From Waddliaceae bacterium (GTDB lineage: Bacteria > Chlamydiota > Chlamydiia > Chlamydiales > GCA-2709385), in NCBI GenBank assembly GCA_002709385.1, contig PAQS01000019.1, forward strand, positions 186,001 through 250,000: a stretch of 64,000 bases of DNA, in the 5' to 3' direction. The translations under genes were made by a program, and so were the position numbers. Under the pieces are notes generated by a model, which was not told where the DNA came from, made no database searches, and was given only the letters and a program-made list of their open reading frames with translations. This document shows positions 44,631 to 53,728 of this stretch, piece by piece (position 1 is the first letter of the stretch; every line of letters starts with the position of its first letter).

Positions 44631-45092
44631 ATGCTTGATCATATAACACCAGCTAAAGATAGCTTAGAGCCTGTTTGGCGAATATATGGGCGTAATAATG
44701 AAGGGTTGGATGAGTCAATCCGAGAGCTGAGTTTAAAGGTTTTTGAAAAGTTAAAAGATAAACTAGAGGAAAAGGGGCATAAATTTTTTGCTCGTTTAGA
44801 AGAAGAGGGGGCCGGTTCTTCTTTTGGTTTATGGGAAATTTATGTGAAGGCTTCTTCTGTTGCTGATGTTACAGGTTTGATGGTTGATTTTAAGGTTCCT
44901 TCTTTTTTTCATCCAGTACCAACACTAAAGAACGCTCAGTTTAGTGTTTTGTCTGAAGGAAACTCTTCTTATTACGTTGGAGGAGGAGTCGTTTTTGGGG
45001 CATCTGTTGAAATAGATGGGAATAAGCCTGATTGGCAAAATCAAGTAAATCCAATAGATTGGGAATTTGCTCAAAAATTGTCCTTAAATTAA
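44631..45092 (+). CDS. Hypothetical protein, tandem paralogue 2
   Basis: A 153-residue soluble protein, clearly a relative of the gene before it (shared LDESIRE, EIYVKASSVADVT versus DIYVKNSAIGDAT, FFHPVPTL, VVFGASVEIDGNKPDW). AAGGA precedes the ATG. The pair looks like a recent tandem duplication that then diverged. Function unknown. Confidence 0.65.
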   Translation: MLDHITPAKDSLEPVWRIYGRNNEGLDESIRELSLKVFEKLKDKLEEKGHKFFARLEEEGAGSSFGLWEIYVKASSVADVTGLMVDFKVPSFFHPVPTLKNAQFSVLSEGNSSYYVGGGVVFGASVEIDGNKPDWQNQVNPIDWEFAQKLSLN

Positions 45093-45100
45093 AGGTAGAT

Positions 45101-45763
45101 TTAATCTTCTTCTCTGGGAGGGTTTGAAAACGCCTCAAGCCATCGCTCGTGGTCGCTGAGGTGTTTTTTTTGTTCCTTTTTTTTCTCTTTTTCTTTTCCT
45201 TCAAGAAGAGGATCTATTTCTTCTTTAGGTTTGATTATGATAGATGTTCCAGAGCTTTTATGTTTTTCCATAAGGTCATAACGCTGTTGAAAAATTTTTT
45301 CATAACCATCTTCAATTGTTTTCGGCTTATTTTTAATTAAGGGTCGGTTGGGTAGTTTGTTTGTTTTTTCTTTTTGAGGTTTTTTATACTGCCGATTAAC
45401 TGTAGAAATAAACTGATCAAGGTTTTGAGTTTGAGCTCCTTCAATTCTGCAGCGACTACAGAGTTTCTTATCAGAACTTACAATAAGAAGCCTTTGGGGG
45501 GTTGTGGAGTGGTGTGCGAAGCGAATAATGTACTGATCTGCAAGCTCTCCTTGTGCTGTGTAGATAAGTTCAAGAGCTTTAAAGTGAGAGCGAACAAGGT
45601 CTCCAGCACGGCAGTGGGCGTCGAAAACAACTGTGACGTTTAAATGAAGTTTTTCTGCGCGTTTGTTAAGGGCTGCAATCAGCTCTTCTCTTTGTTCTGC
45701 AAAATCTTTTCCTGCGCGTAATTTACTAAATAGTAAATTGTATCCATCAATTATGTAGTGCAT
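45101..45763 (-). CDS. NYN-domain (YacP-like) predicted ribonuclease
   Basis: A 220-residue protein. The N-terminal ~130 residues form a NYN/PIN-like domain: YIIDGYNLL at the start with the first acidic residue, VVFDAH, and ADQYIIRFAH and VSSDKKLCSR supplying further acidic or polar active-site positions. This fits the YacP/Rae1 family, which cleaves mRNA at the ribosome. The C-terminal 90 residues are very basic and glutamate-rich, lysine-repeat-like (KEKEKKKEQKK), likely disordered. It overlaps rdgB by 13 bases. Confidence 0.85.
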   Translation of the reverse strand: MHYIIDGYNLLFSKLRAGKDFAEQREELIAALNKRAEKLHLNVTVVFDAHCRAGDLVRSHFKALELIYTAQGELADQYIIRFAHHSTTPQRLLIVSSDKKLCSRCRIEGAQTQNLDQFISTVNRQYKKPQKEKTNKLPNRPLIKNKPKTIEDGYEKIFQQRYDLMEKHKSSGTSIIIKPKEEIDPLLEGKEKEKKKEQKKHLSDHERWLEAFSNPPREED

Positions 45764-46380
45764 TGTTCTCTGTATGTGTTGAGTTGGGGAAGTGGAGATT
45801 GTTTAAGAAAATTAGATAAGAGTGCGCAGGCTTGGGAGCGATGAGAAATTTGAGCTTTTTTTTCGAGAGAAAGTTCTGCAAATGATTTTTCATAGCCTTG
45901 AGGTATAAAAAGACAGTCGTAGCAAAGTTTATTTGGTTTTGTTTTGAGTTCTGGGGTGATATGGCCCCAGGAAACCCCATGAAAGGCAAATGCATCGTTC
46001 TTAGGACTAAGTAACAAGAGAGAACAATGGAAGTATGCTATTCGGTTTGGACCTTTAGCTCCTTCAAGTTTTTGCATAAGTTTTTTGCGGTTTGCTTCAG
46101 GATTTTTGTTTCCAGAGTAGCGTGCTGTGTGTATTCCAGGTGCCCCGTTAAGGTAGGGAACGAATAGCCCGGTGTCGTCGGCTAAAATCCATTTTGAAGG
46201 AAAGGCGAGATGGGCTGCTTTTGCTTTAATGAGAGCGTTTTCAAGTAGAGTGCTTCCATTTTCTTCTGGTGAATTGTAATCTTCCGGAAGGCACGTAATT
46301 GTGCTCTCCGGAAGATTTTTTAGAAGCTTTTGAAACTCCTCACGTTTACCTTCGTTTGAGGTAGCTAAAAGCAGATCCAT
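45751..46380 (-). CDS. rdgB: XTP/dITP diphosphatase (non-canonical purine NTP pyrophosphatase)
   Basis: A 209-residue Ham1/RdgB enzyme that removes deaminated purine triphosphates. Motifs are LLATSNEGKREEFQKLL (substrate loop), ADDTGLFVPYLNGAPGIHTARYSG (catalytic Asp and purine pocket) and KSFAELSLEKKAQISHRSQA near the C-terminus. In Chlamydia the ham1-like gene (CT606) sits near ung, so its place here beside greA is a rearrangement. greA lies 10 bases upstream on the same strand. Confidence 0.96.
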   Translation of the reverse strand: MDLLLATSNEGKREEFQKLLKNLPESTITCLPEDYNSPEENGSTLLENALIKAKAAHLAFPSKWILADDTGLFVPYLNGAPGIHTARYSGNKNPEANRKKLMQKLEGAKGPNRIAYFHCSLLLLSPKNDAFAFHGVSWGHITPELKTKPNKLCYDCLFIPQGYEKSFAELSLEKKAQISHRSQACALLSNFLKQSPLPQLNTYREQCTT

Positions 46381-46389
46381 TTTAACTCC

Positions 46390-48555
46390 TTAAGCAACCT
46401 CAGCATAGGCTTGAATATCTACGACTGTGTGTGAAGAGTCTTGGAAAGTAAATGTCTCACCTCGTTTGATTCCTAACATAGCTTTTGCTAGTTTGGAGTG
46501 GATAGACAAAATGTTGTTTTCTGGGTCTGCATCCCAAGGACCAAGAAGAGTATATGAAGACTCTGTACCTAATTCATCGCGTACAACTACTCTAGAACCA
46601 ACACTTACTTCATCTTCTGCTATATCAGCACGGGTAATGATACGAGCTTTGTTTAGCTGTTCTGTTAGTGTCTTTAGTTCAGACTGTAAGCGTCCACGTT
46701 TCTCTAATGCAAATTTATATTCAGAGTTTTCTCTAAGGTCCCCGTGGGCTCGTGCAGTTTCGATCTCTTTTGCGTTTTCAACGGTCTCTACTGTACCAAT
46801 GTGCTCAATACGGGCTTGTATCTTGTTAAAGCCTTCTTGAGTGGTCCAGATAAATTCGTCTTCTTCAGAAGATTCGCTTGCAGCATCTTTTGTTTTTAGC
46901 TCTGGGTGAACGACTTCTGCAAGAGAATGTAGAATCTTCATGTCATGGTCGCTAAGTGTTGAACACTTACTGGAAAGAAGAAGGAACTCTTGAACATAAT
47001 CAATAGAGGTTCCTTGAATAACTTCTCGGATTACCTCGTAGCGCTTACCAGAAATAATGGTGTGAATTTTCTTATGAAGATCTCTGTAGCTTTGTTGCTG
47101 TTCGAGCTGGTGTAATAGAACAAGTAAACCTTCTAACCAAAGACACTGTCCTTCTTTGTCTTTCATTGGGACAGGAGTTGCTCCCATGATCTTTTGAAAA
47201 TACCAAACAAAGAGCTCTGGGTGTTGTGCAGGGTGATTAAGTATAGCGTGCAGAGCTTGCATTAAGCGATCTTCAGCTTCCGGACGTGTTAGCTGTTTCA
47301 GTAAATACTCTTGTAAAGGGCCTTGTTGCGGCTCTAGGAATAAATCTAAGAAATGATCAACCCATTTATCAACGTGATTATGTACTGCAATCAAAGCACG
47401 TTTTTTAAACGCTGCAATGCTAATTGAGTTGATAAGTAAGGGAATATCCTCAATTCCTCGAATAAAGGAAGCAATTGCTTTTTCGCTGTTAGGGTCAATA
47501 CCTAAAATATCAATAAATAACAAAAGTTGAAAGTGCTGTGCAGTTTGCAGTGAACTGTCTCTTAAAGCATCGTGAATTTTTTCGCTTAGTGTGCTCAAGA
47601 TTTCTGCATCTTTTAAGATTTCAGGAAAATCGCGAGTAAAATTGTAAATTGTTTGAATACTAGCATCTAAAGATTTACAACCGTCTAACTGTTCTAAAAA
47701 TCTCTTACCGTGAGAGACTTCCGAATCACGTAAACGGAATGGATCTTTTACTGTCTTTGGGGTTTCAACCAGTGTATCTTTTTTTAACTTGGAGCGTGTT
47801 GATTGCCACCACTTTGTCCACTCATCTTCCAAAATAACAAGCTCGCAAAGCTCATCTTTAATTTCAGCAGCTGTTTTGGGTCCTAAGTCTTTTAATAATA
47901 AATGAATAACGAATAAAGGATCTTTTTTCGCTTGGGCTTCAAGCCTATCTGCATCTCCAAAACGACGAGCTAAAAAGCTGCTTGAATCAAGGGCTTCTAG
48001 GTTTTTAAAGGCGTTTATGAAAGACATGTCTTTTCGACCAATCACGTATTCAAACTCTAAAACAAGTTCTTCTCGGACCAAAGAAATATCTACAATCTCA
48101 CCAGTTCCCCAACCACCAGTATGGAAAACAAACTTGCCTTTATCCATGTGGCTCAGCAAGTTATAGTTGGTGATCGCACCCTGAAACTGATCGCGGTTAC
48201 GAAGGCCTACTAGTCGAATTTTTTCATTAAAATATTTTTCAGTAGAATGGCGCTCTTTTAGCCAGTTGTATGTCAATTCAGCAAGCTCGCTGCTATTACG
48301 AGTTTGAAGATCAAGTATCAAGCGTAAAACGTCGTCTGATTCTAGAGAATCTCCCAATTGCTTCCATAAACTCAAAGCTGTTTCAGCATATTGACCAAAA
48401 GGCTCTTTGAAAGAAGAATCCTTGACTAGTTGCAAAACAGCAACCAATTCATCACCCGCTACGGAGTCACCAGCACAATACTCGTCCCATAACTGTAAAA
48501 ACGCTGCGTAATCTTGGTTTTGAACCTGAGTGCGAAACTCTTGCAAATAACCCAT
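46390..48555 (-). CDS. greA: Transcription elongation factor GreA with long N-terminal extension
   Basis: A 721-residue protein. Only the last ~160 residues are the usual GreA: an antiparallel coiled coil (ETARAHGDLRENSEYKFALEKRGRL, with the acidic tip region) and the globular C-terminal domain (GSRVVVRDELGTESSYTLLGP). It rescues backtracked RNA polymerase. The ~560-residue N-terminal part is helical and of unknown role. Chlamydia has the same oversized build (CT636, about 715 residues), so this is a phylum trait rather than a fusion error. Transcribed with rdgB and the NYN gene. Confidence 0.93.
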   Translation of the reverse strand: MGYLQEFRTQVQNQDYAAFLQLWDEYCAGDSVAGDELVAVLQLVKDSSFKEPFGQYAETALSLWKQLGDSLESDDVLRLILDLQTRNSSELAELTYNWLKERHSTEKYFNEKIRLVGLRNRDQFQGAITNYNLLSHMDKGKFVFHTGGWGTGEIVDISLVREELVLEFEYVIGRKDMSFINAFKNLEALDSSSFLARRFGDADRLEAQAKKDPLFVIHLLLKDLGPKTAAEIKDELCELVILEDEWTKWWQSTRSKLKKDTLVETPKTVKDPFRLRDSEVSHGKRFLEQLDGCKSLDASIQTIYNFTRDFPEILKDAEILSTLSEKIHDALRDSSLQTAQHFQLLLFIDILGIDPNSEKAIASFIRGIEDIPLLINSISIAAFKKRALIAVHNHVDKWVDHFLDLFLEPQQGPLQEYLLKQLTRPEAEDRLMQALHAILNHPAQHPELFVWYFQKIMGATPVPMKDKEGQCLWLEGLLVLLHQLEQQQSYRDLHKKIHTIISGKRYEVIREVIQGTSIDYVQEFLLLSSKCSTLSDHDMKILHSLAEVVHPELKTKDAASESSEEDEFIWTTQEGFNKIQARIEHIGTVETVENAKEIETARAHGDLRENSEYKFALEKRGRLQSELKTLTEQLNKARIITRADIAEDEVSVGSRVVVRDELGTESSYTLLGPWDADPENNILSIHSKLAKAMLGIKRGETFTFQDSSHTVVDIQAYAEVA

Positions 48556-48974
48556 TGCCTTCCTAGCCTTTGCTTAATTTTTTGACGGTCGCAACTCTCA
48601 ACCATAAGCCTTTAATACAAAGACTGAACACCTCTTATAATCGGGGAAAACCAAAAAAAGAGATCAATGTAAACGGACCAATATGATTGAACAGTAAAAG
48701 CGCACCTAAACTTAATAACCTCTAGAGAGTTGAGTGTAGCACCCGCGCCTAATTAACTCAATTAATAAGGTATAGGTTGAGATTGGATAGAGAAATTTAG
48801 TGAAGAAGAAAAACATATAAAATAAAAAAGAATTAATAAAATAATAAACAAAAACGAGATATGGAATTATTTACTTTTTAATAATAAAAAATTTGATTTT
48901 CTTGTTATTTTGTTAAATTTTTGTTATAATTTATCTATAAATAACATGCCTGTGGTCTTTAATGTGGGGGATAT
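48556..48974. other. AT-rich divergent gap without a gene
   Basis: About 420 bases between greA and the small protein at 48975. The right half is extremely A/T-rich. I see no reading frame, tRNA or DnaA-box cluster. It must hold divergent promoters, but none is clear. An intergenic AGTGAAGAAGAAAAA at 48809-48823 is reminiscent of the repeat element without the CCAC box. Confidence 0.5.
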
Positions 48975-49292
48975 ATGAGCGAGCGGTCTTTTAATGCTGA
49001 AGAAGCTAAGTCTAAAAAGAAAGAAAAGAAAGAACACGCTGAGTTATCGGATAGAGATTTAGAGCGGCTTATGGAAAAGAGCAAAGAGTTGGAGAAGTGG
49101 GGAAGGGAGACTTTGGAGAAGTTATCAGGTATGATTGATAGTATCGAGTTGGATGATGAGTATAAGCCTCTTTTAAAAGAAACGTTTGAAAAATTAAAAA
49201 GTATGAGTATGAGTTTAGACGGGAGTGCTCAGGAAAATTCAGATAATATACAAAAATCCGCAAAAGACCAAAAAAATAACTCGAGTTCATAA
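48975..49292 (+). CDS. Hypothetical charged coiled-coil protein
   Basis: A 105-residue, highly charged protein (KSKKKEKKEHAE near the N-terminus) with a central helical coiled coil (LEKWGRETLEKLSGMIDSI) and a polar Ser/Asn-rich tail. GGGGG lies upstream of the ATG. It precedes the CT635-position gene by 15 bases. No homology can be assigned. Confidence 0.65.
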   Translation: MSERSFNAEEAKSKKKEKKEHAELSDRDLERLMEKSKELEKWGRETLEKLSGMIDSIELDDEYKPLLKETFEKLKSMSMSLDGSAQENSDNIQKSAKDQKNNSSS

Positions 49293-49307
49293 AAAGAGGT
49301 TCTCTGC

Positions 49308-49739
49308 GTGGTTCAAGAAGATGAAAATTCAAAAAGTCGCTCATTTAATAAAAAATCGGAAGATTCTTCACCTAAGAAGCGTCGTCGAGTTCGTGAGGCC
49401 TCCTCTAATAGAGATTTTAAAAGGCTGTTGAAGCAAGGGGCTAAGATGGCTGCTATTGGATCGAAAATTCGAGCTCGTATTGAAGATAGTTTAAAAAAAG
49501 CCGGAGTAGATCGTACAGAAATTCAACGTAACATGAATGATCCTTCTTTACATACAGCTGAGACATGGAAGATGATTCAAGGAACAAAGGGTTATTGGGA
49601 AGAGCGCTTAGCGCAGAGTCGAAAAACTACAGTAAAGAATAAAGAAAAAGTAGACGAGCGTAGAGAAACCAAAAAAAAGAATAAGCGTTTAAAAGGAAAA
49701 GGTATTGGTGGGCGGCGTGGCTGGCTTCGTATGGATTAA
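49308..49739 (+). CDS. Basic hypothetical protein (CT635 position)
   Basis: A 143-residue, strongly basic protein starting at GTG. The C-terminal third is Lys/Arg-rich with a KNKRLKGKGIGGRRGW end, which suggests nucleic-acid or ribosome binding. It lies between greA and nqrA, the place of CT635 in Chlamydia. Family identity is positional only. Confidence 0.65.
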   Translation: MVQEDENSKSRSFNKKSEDSSPKKRRRVREASSNRDFKRLLKQGAKMAAIGSKIRARIEDSLKKAGVDRTEIQRNMNDPSLHTAETWKMIQGTKGYWEERLAQSRKTTVKNKEKVDERRETKKKNKRLKGKGIGGRRGWLRMD

Positions 49740-49850
49740 AACTTCCTTGTAAAACATTCTGTTGCTTTTATTGTTTTACAAACAGACCTTGGTGTTTATG
49801 TCCTTGGTTTTCTAAAGCAAAAAGACTCATTGAATATAGTGGCACCTAGC

Positions 49851-49877
49851 TTGATTAAAACTCGAAATTTTTATAAT
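49851..49877 (+). promoter_or_regulatory. Possible nqrA promoter
   Basis: TTGATT (49851-49856) and a perfect TATAAT (49872-49877) with a short 15-base spacer, about 40 bases upstream of the nqrA ATG. The -10 is good; the spacing is not ideal. Confidence 0.35.
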
Positions 49878-49918
49878 TTGGCGATCGGTATGACATAGAG
49901 TTAAGGCAGAGGGCCATT

Positions 49919-51283
49919 ATGGTGCACATCAAGATTACGAAGGGTTTAGATATCCCGATTGAAGGAAAACCTAGCGGCGAGATAAAAACGCTAGAAAGTC
50001 CTGATCAAGTCTCCTTGAACCTCAATGTATTCGTGAATACAAAGTTTAAGTTACTTGCAAAACCCGGCGAGGCTGTAAAAATAGGGCAGCCTTTATGTGA
50101 TGATAAATCATCACCAGGGCGTTATTTTGTAGCGCCTGCTTCGGGGGTTATTCAAGATGTTCGGCGAGGTTTAAAACGTCGCTTAATTGATATTGTAATT
50201 AAAAGAGATGAGAAAGAAGAGTTTCACAAGCTAAATCCTGTAGATATAAATACAGCGAGTCGTCAGCAAATTGTTGACTTACTCAAAGAAGGTGGGTGTT
50301 TTGCTCATATTCGTCAAAGACCGTTCAATTTATTAGCTGATCCAACACACACACCTCGTGCAATTTTTGTGAAGGCTATAGAATCTGAGCCTTTTGCTTG
50401 TCCTGCTGAAATGCAAGTATCTGGTTGTGAAAAAGAATTTCAAGTTGGACTTTCTGCTTTAGCAAAACTCACAGATGGAAATGTGAACTTGGTCCACCGT
50501 GCGGGTAGCAGTTGTGAGGCTTTTACTAAAGCAAAAGATGTTGTTATTCATACAGCTGAAGGTCCTCATCCTGTGGGAAATTTGTCCACACACATCCATT
50601 TTATTGACCCTGTAAAGAGTGCAGAAGATGTGATTTGGACAGTGCGTGTGATTGATGTGATTACAATCGGTAAAATGGTTTCGACTGGTCATTATCACAC
50701 TGATAGAATCATTAGTTTAGCTGGAACAGGAATACATGAAGAACGAAGAGGTTTCTTTAAGGTGCGTGCAGGGCATCCTATAGGGGCTCTTGTGGCAAAC
50801 CGAACCACAAAAGGGTTGCTTCGTTTGGTTTCAGGAGATGTGTTAACAGGAACAAAAGTTGATATTGATGACTACCTAGGTTTTAAACACACAATATTTT
50901 GCGTGCTTAAAGAAAACACAGAGAGAGAGCTTCTTCACTTCTTTCGTTTAGGCGGGCATAAATTCACCAATAGTGGGACTTATTTATCGGGTAAGTTAAA
51001 AGGGGGAGCTCGTACGTGGGACTTCACAACAAGTACTCATGGTGAAGAAAGAGCTTTTGTTGATGCGGCAGTTTACCAAGACGTTATGCCGATGCAAATT
51101 CCTGTACAACACCTTGTTAAAGCTGTAATTTCTGGAGACTTTGAATCTGCTGAAGAATTGGGTCTTTTTGAGGTAGATGCTGAAGATTTTGCTTTACCAA
51201 CATTTGTATGCCCTTCCAAGATAGAAATGACAGAATTAATGGGTAAGGGAATCGCTCAATACGCTAAAGAAGTTCTTGAATAA
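49919..51283 (+). CDS. nqrA: Na+-translocating NADH:quinone reductase subunit A
   Basis: A 454-residue cytoplasmic subunit of the NQR pump (NADH to ubiquinone with Na+ export). N-terminal IKITKGLDIPIEGKP and FVAPASGVIQDVRRG match NqrA. GTGIHEERRGFFKVRAGHP and CPSKIEMTELMGKGI near the C-terminus are further family blocks. The other nqr genes are not in the window; Chlamydia also keeps nqrA apart from nqrB-F. It is preceded by the CT635-position gene. In Chlamydia hemB is the next conserved neighbour, but here a flagellin operon lies between. Confidence 0.96.
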   Translation: MVHIKITKGLDIPIEGKPSGEIKTLESPDQVSLNLNVFVNTKFKLLAKPGEAVKIGQPLCDDKSSPGRYFVAPASGVIQDVRRGLKRRLIDIVIKRDEKEEFHKLNPVDINTASRQQIVDLLKEGGCFAHIRQRPFNLLADPTHTPRAIFVKAIESEPFACPAEMQVSGCEKEFQVGLSALAKLTDGNVNLVHRAGSSCEAFTKAKDVVIHTAEGPHPVGNLSTHIHFIDPVKSAEDVIWTVRVIDVITIGKMVSTGHYHTDRIISLAGTGIHEERRGFFKVRAGHPIGALVANRTTKGLLRLVSGDVLTGTKVDIDDYLGFKHTIFCVLKENTERELLHFFRLGGHKFTNSGTYLSGKLKGGARTWDFTTSTHGEERAFVDAAVYQDVMPMQIPVQHLVKAVISGDFESAEELGLFEVDAEDFALPTFVCPSKIEMTELMGKGIAQYAKEVLE

Positions 51284-51319
51284 GAGATTCTTTAGTCACT
51301 GTGTTTAATTGTTCGTTTT

Positions 51320-51350
51320 AAAACGCTAAGTCTAGGCTTAGCGTTTTTTT
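51320..51350 (+). terminator. Intrinsic terminator of nqrA
   Basis: AAAACGCTAAG (51320-51330) pairs with CTTAGCGTTTT (51337-51347), with a 6-base loop and a T-run continuing to 51350. Confidence 0.92.
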
Positions 51351-51467
51351 GCATTATTATCTTTGTATCTCAGTTCGTAATAAAATAAAATTTTGTTATA
51401 AGAAGGGTAAAAAGAAAAGGTTTGATTTTTCTTTTTATTTGTTCTGATTATTAGTAGAGAGATACTT

Positions 51468-53123
51468 ATGCTTGTTCGAGGCATATCCTATGCGCTAAAC
51501 AGCAATTACCAGACATCGCGGACGAATTTAGAAGTGTCTATGCGTAGGCTGTCATCTGGTGATAAGTTTGCAAAAACAGGGGTTGAGTTAGGTGGAGAAC
51601 TTTCTGTTTCAGAAAGGTTCAGGCATCGTATTCGTTCAGCTGAAGCTTCTATCAATAGCGTTCAAGCTGGTATGTCTTTTTTGCAAAATGCTAGTGAAAA
51701 CATTGATACAGTCTATCAGATTTTAAATCGTATGCAGGAAATTGCGGCGGCAACAACTGATCCGATGATTACTGCTGATGATCGTGATGTTTTTAATGAA
51801 GAGTTTCAGTTGCTCAAAGCTGAAATCCCAGAGATTTCACGACAGGCTCAATTTTTTGGGAAACAAACGGTAGGAAGAGATACGATTGTTTCCTATGATG
51901 CGAATACAAAAAAATTACGTTTTTGGCAGCCAACAGGTGATGATCCTCAAGAGATTAGTAGAAAATTCGATTCGGATGCTACAGATGTAGAGCAGTCTAC
52001 GATTGGTTTTGATCCATCCGAAGATTTTAGTATGAGTCGAGATGGGAAAAGTTTGTTCTTTCTTGGGAATGAACCTGGAGATGGAGCCGGGGTTCTCCGT
52101 TTGAAGCGTTATGATATTGATACGCAAATGGTGACAACAAGTTCCGACTTGTACGCAACAGGTGATAAGTTATTTGTTCAGGAAGATGGACAATTATATG
52201 TGAACGGCAGTGGGACTCTTTATGATATTGATGAAGGGGGGTTAAGTCGAACTGCAACAGCTATTACTGACATGACAGCAGATACTGAGTTTACCATCTA
52301 TAACGATGCAGTTAAATACTATCGTAGTAGTGACAACCGAATTGTCAGTTATGATTTGAATACAGCAACAACGACGCAACTTACAGCTCCAATTACTTTT
52401 GCATCAGGAGGTGTCGATCATTCTTTTTCAGGATCGGGACGGTTTATTGCTGACGAAAGTGTTGCGGGTACTATTCGTGTGATTGATACCAGCACAGGTA
52501 ATACAGCTACTTATAATGTAGGTGCAGGAACAGCTCTTAACAATTTAAAATTCAATGAAGATGGTGATCGCATTTACTTTATTGATCAGGATGGAGCTTC
52601 TGTTCATTACATTAATGTTGGCGTTGATAGAGATGATAATATTTCTCTTACTGCAGGAGCTAAAGTTATTCAGGGAACAAATTCAAGTTCCTTTAATGGT
52701 TTAGATCTTGGAGGAAGCAATTATGGATCATCTGTAAGTTTTGTACTAAGTCAGGATAGTGTATCCGTTCTTAGTTATGAAGCGGCTGATTTGAGTTTGT
52801 ATGCTTTGGGGCTTTCTGATACGAGAGTCGATACAATTGCTAATGCAGAGACAGCTCTCAGTGATTTAAAAGAGGCTTTAAATAGAACGAATGCTGAAAG
52901 AGCAAAAATTTCAGCAATGGCAAGTCGTTTTGAGCATGTCATGAATAGTCACCGAAACTATATTGCCGATTTAACAAACGCTGAGTCTCAGATACGCGAT
53001 GTCGATTTAGCTAAAGAGACAGGATATTTTAGTGCAATGCAGGTGCAGAACCAGAGTGCAACAGCAATGTTAGCTCAGTTTAACAATTTATCAAAAAATG
53101 TAATGGTTCTATTGAATAGTTAG
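51468..53123 (+). CDS. Divergent flagellin with propeller-like insert
   Basis: A 551-residue flagellin-family protein. Residues 1-135 are the D0/D1 helices (NSNYQTSRTNLEVSMRRLSSG, then FLQNASENIDTVYQILNRMQEIA), and about 455-551 are the matching C-terminal helices (AESQIRDVDLAKETGYFSAMQVQNQ). The middle ~300 residues repeat short strands with SRDGKSLFFLG, NEDGDRIYFIDQ and GSGRFIADE turns, as in TolB/WD-like beta-propellers. N- and C-termini are more divergent than in the two flagellins at 59591-63482. The next gene follows nine bases later, so the two form an operon. No classical sigma-28 promoter was found upstream. Confidence 0.85.
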   Translation: MLVRGISYALNSNYQTSRTNLEVSMRRLSSGDKFAKTGVELGGELSVSERFRHRIRSAEASINSVQAGMSFLQNASENIDTVYQILNRMQEIAAATTDPMITADDRDVFNEEFQLLKAEIPEISRQAQFFGKQTVGRDTIVSYDANTKKLRFWQPTGDDPQEISRKFDSDATDVEQSTIGFDPSEDFSMSRDGKSLFFLGNEPGDGAGVLRLKRYDIDTQMVTTSSDLYATGDKLFVQEDGQLYVNGSGTLYDIDEGGLSRTATAITDMTADTEFTIYNDAVKYYRSSDNRIVSYDLNTATTTQLTAPITFASGGVDHSFSGSGRFIADESVAGTIRVIDTSTGNTATYNVGAGTALNNLKFNEDGDRIYFIDQDGASVHYINVGVDRDDNISLTAGAKVIQGTNSSSFNGLDLGGSNYGSSVSFVLSQDSVSVLSYEAADLSLYALGLSDTRVDTIANAETALSDLKEALNRTNAERAKISAMASRFEHVMNSHRNYIADLTNAESQIRDVDLAKETGYFSAMQVQNQSATAMLAQFNNLSKNVMVLLNS

Positions 53124-53132
53124 GAGCATCAA

Positions 53133-53690
53133 ATGGTACAGCCAGAAGAGAAAAAGCAAGAACAATCAGATATCCATTACAATCAAGCATTAAGACAAGC
53201 TTTAGGTAAACTCAGTTCTCATTCTCAAGATACACTGAAGAAAAAATATGGTTTAAGTGAAGAATTCAAAATGGAAGCTCCAAGTGAAGAGAGTGCTCTT
53301 TCTATGTGTGAAAAAGCTATGGATTCTCTTTCTACTCAGTATGTTTCCTATTTAGATGCGTTTTTAAACACTGAAGATCCTCAGGCATCTTTAACAGCCC
53401 TCAATGATGCAGAAGGGGTTTGGAAGGAAGAATCATCAATTATTTCAGCTTTTGATCAAGAGGGTGGAGAGAAAGAGTTTCTCTTGAGAATGCGTGGGCA
53501 ATTTTATCAAGTAATGGAAAATAAACTTGAAGAAGCATCGCGTCGTTGTCACAAACGAGCGACCGATGAAAATATTGCTCTCTGTATTGGTATACTGGCT
53601 ATGATGGATCAGGTTTTACATGAATTTGGCCATGGATTAAGCGATCCAGAGCGTAAGCGTGTAAGAGATTTAGCTGCAAAATTTAAATAA
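53133..53690 (+). CDS. Hypothetical helical protein co-transcribed with flagellin
   Basis: A 185-residue, mostly helical, acidic-to-neutral protein with no signal peptide. EEASRRCHKRATDENIALCIGILAMMDQVLHEFG near residues 135-168 is its most ordered segment. It starts nine bases after the flagellin stop and ends at a terminator. Its placement suggests a flagellin-specific chaperone or regulator, but it does not look like FliS, FlaF or FliW. Function unknown. Confidence 0.7.
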   Translation: MVQPEEKKQEQSDIHYNQALRQALGKLSSHSQDTLKKKYGLSEEFKMEAPSEESALSMCEKAMDSLSTQYVSYLDAFLNTEDPQASLTALNDAEGVWKEESSIISAFDQEGGEKEFLLRMRGQFYQVMENKLEEASRRCHKRATDENIALCIGILAMMDQVLHEFGHGLSDPERKRVRDLAAKFK

Positions 53691-53695
53691 AAAAG

Positions 53696-53717
53696 CACAC
53701 CCTTTATAGAGGGTGTG
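53696..53717. terminator. Bidirectional terminator between flagellin operon and hemB
   Basis: CACACCCT (53696-53703) pairs with AGGGTGTG (53710-53717). The minus-strand side runs into CTTTTTTATTT, so it should end hemB transcripts well; the plus side is weaker. Confidence 0.85.
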
Positions 53718-53728
53718 TTCAATACTTT

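Noticed and set aside
44900-45340. Open frames 44941-45204 (minus) and 45149-45340 (plus)
   Set aside because: They are shadows of the tandem paralogue 2 and of the basic tail of the NYN gene (lysine- or phenylalanine-rich translations).
51420-51467. Sigma-28 promoter before the first flagellin
   Set aside because: The best -10-like word, TCTGATTA, matches only 5 of 8 bases and the nearest -35-like word (AAAGGTTT) is about 19 bases away instead of 11.
51468-53123. First flagellin as hook-associated protein FlgL
   Set aside because: It has the RLSSG N-terminus and AESQIRDVDLAKET C-terminus of flagellins and the same propeller-like middle as the other two, although more divergent.
53133-53690. 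Partner gene of the first flagellin as FliS
   Set aside because: At 185 residues with a neutral C-terminal helix bundle it is longer than FliS (about 130) and lacks its N-terminal YxxxxI-type pattern.
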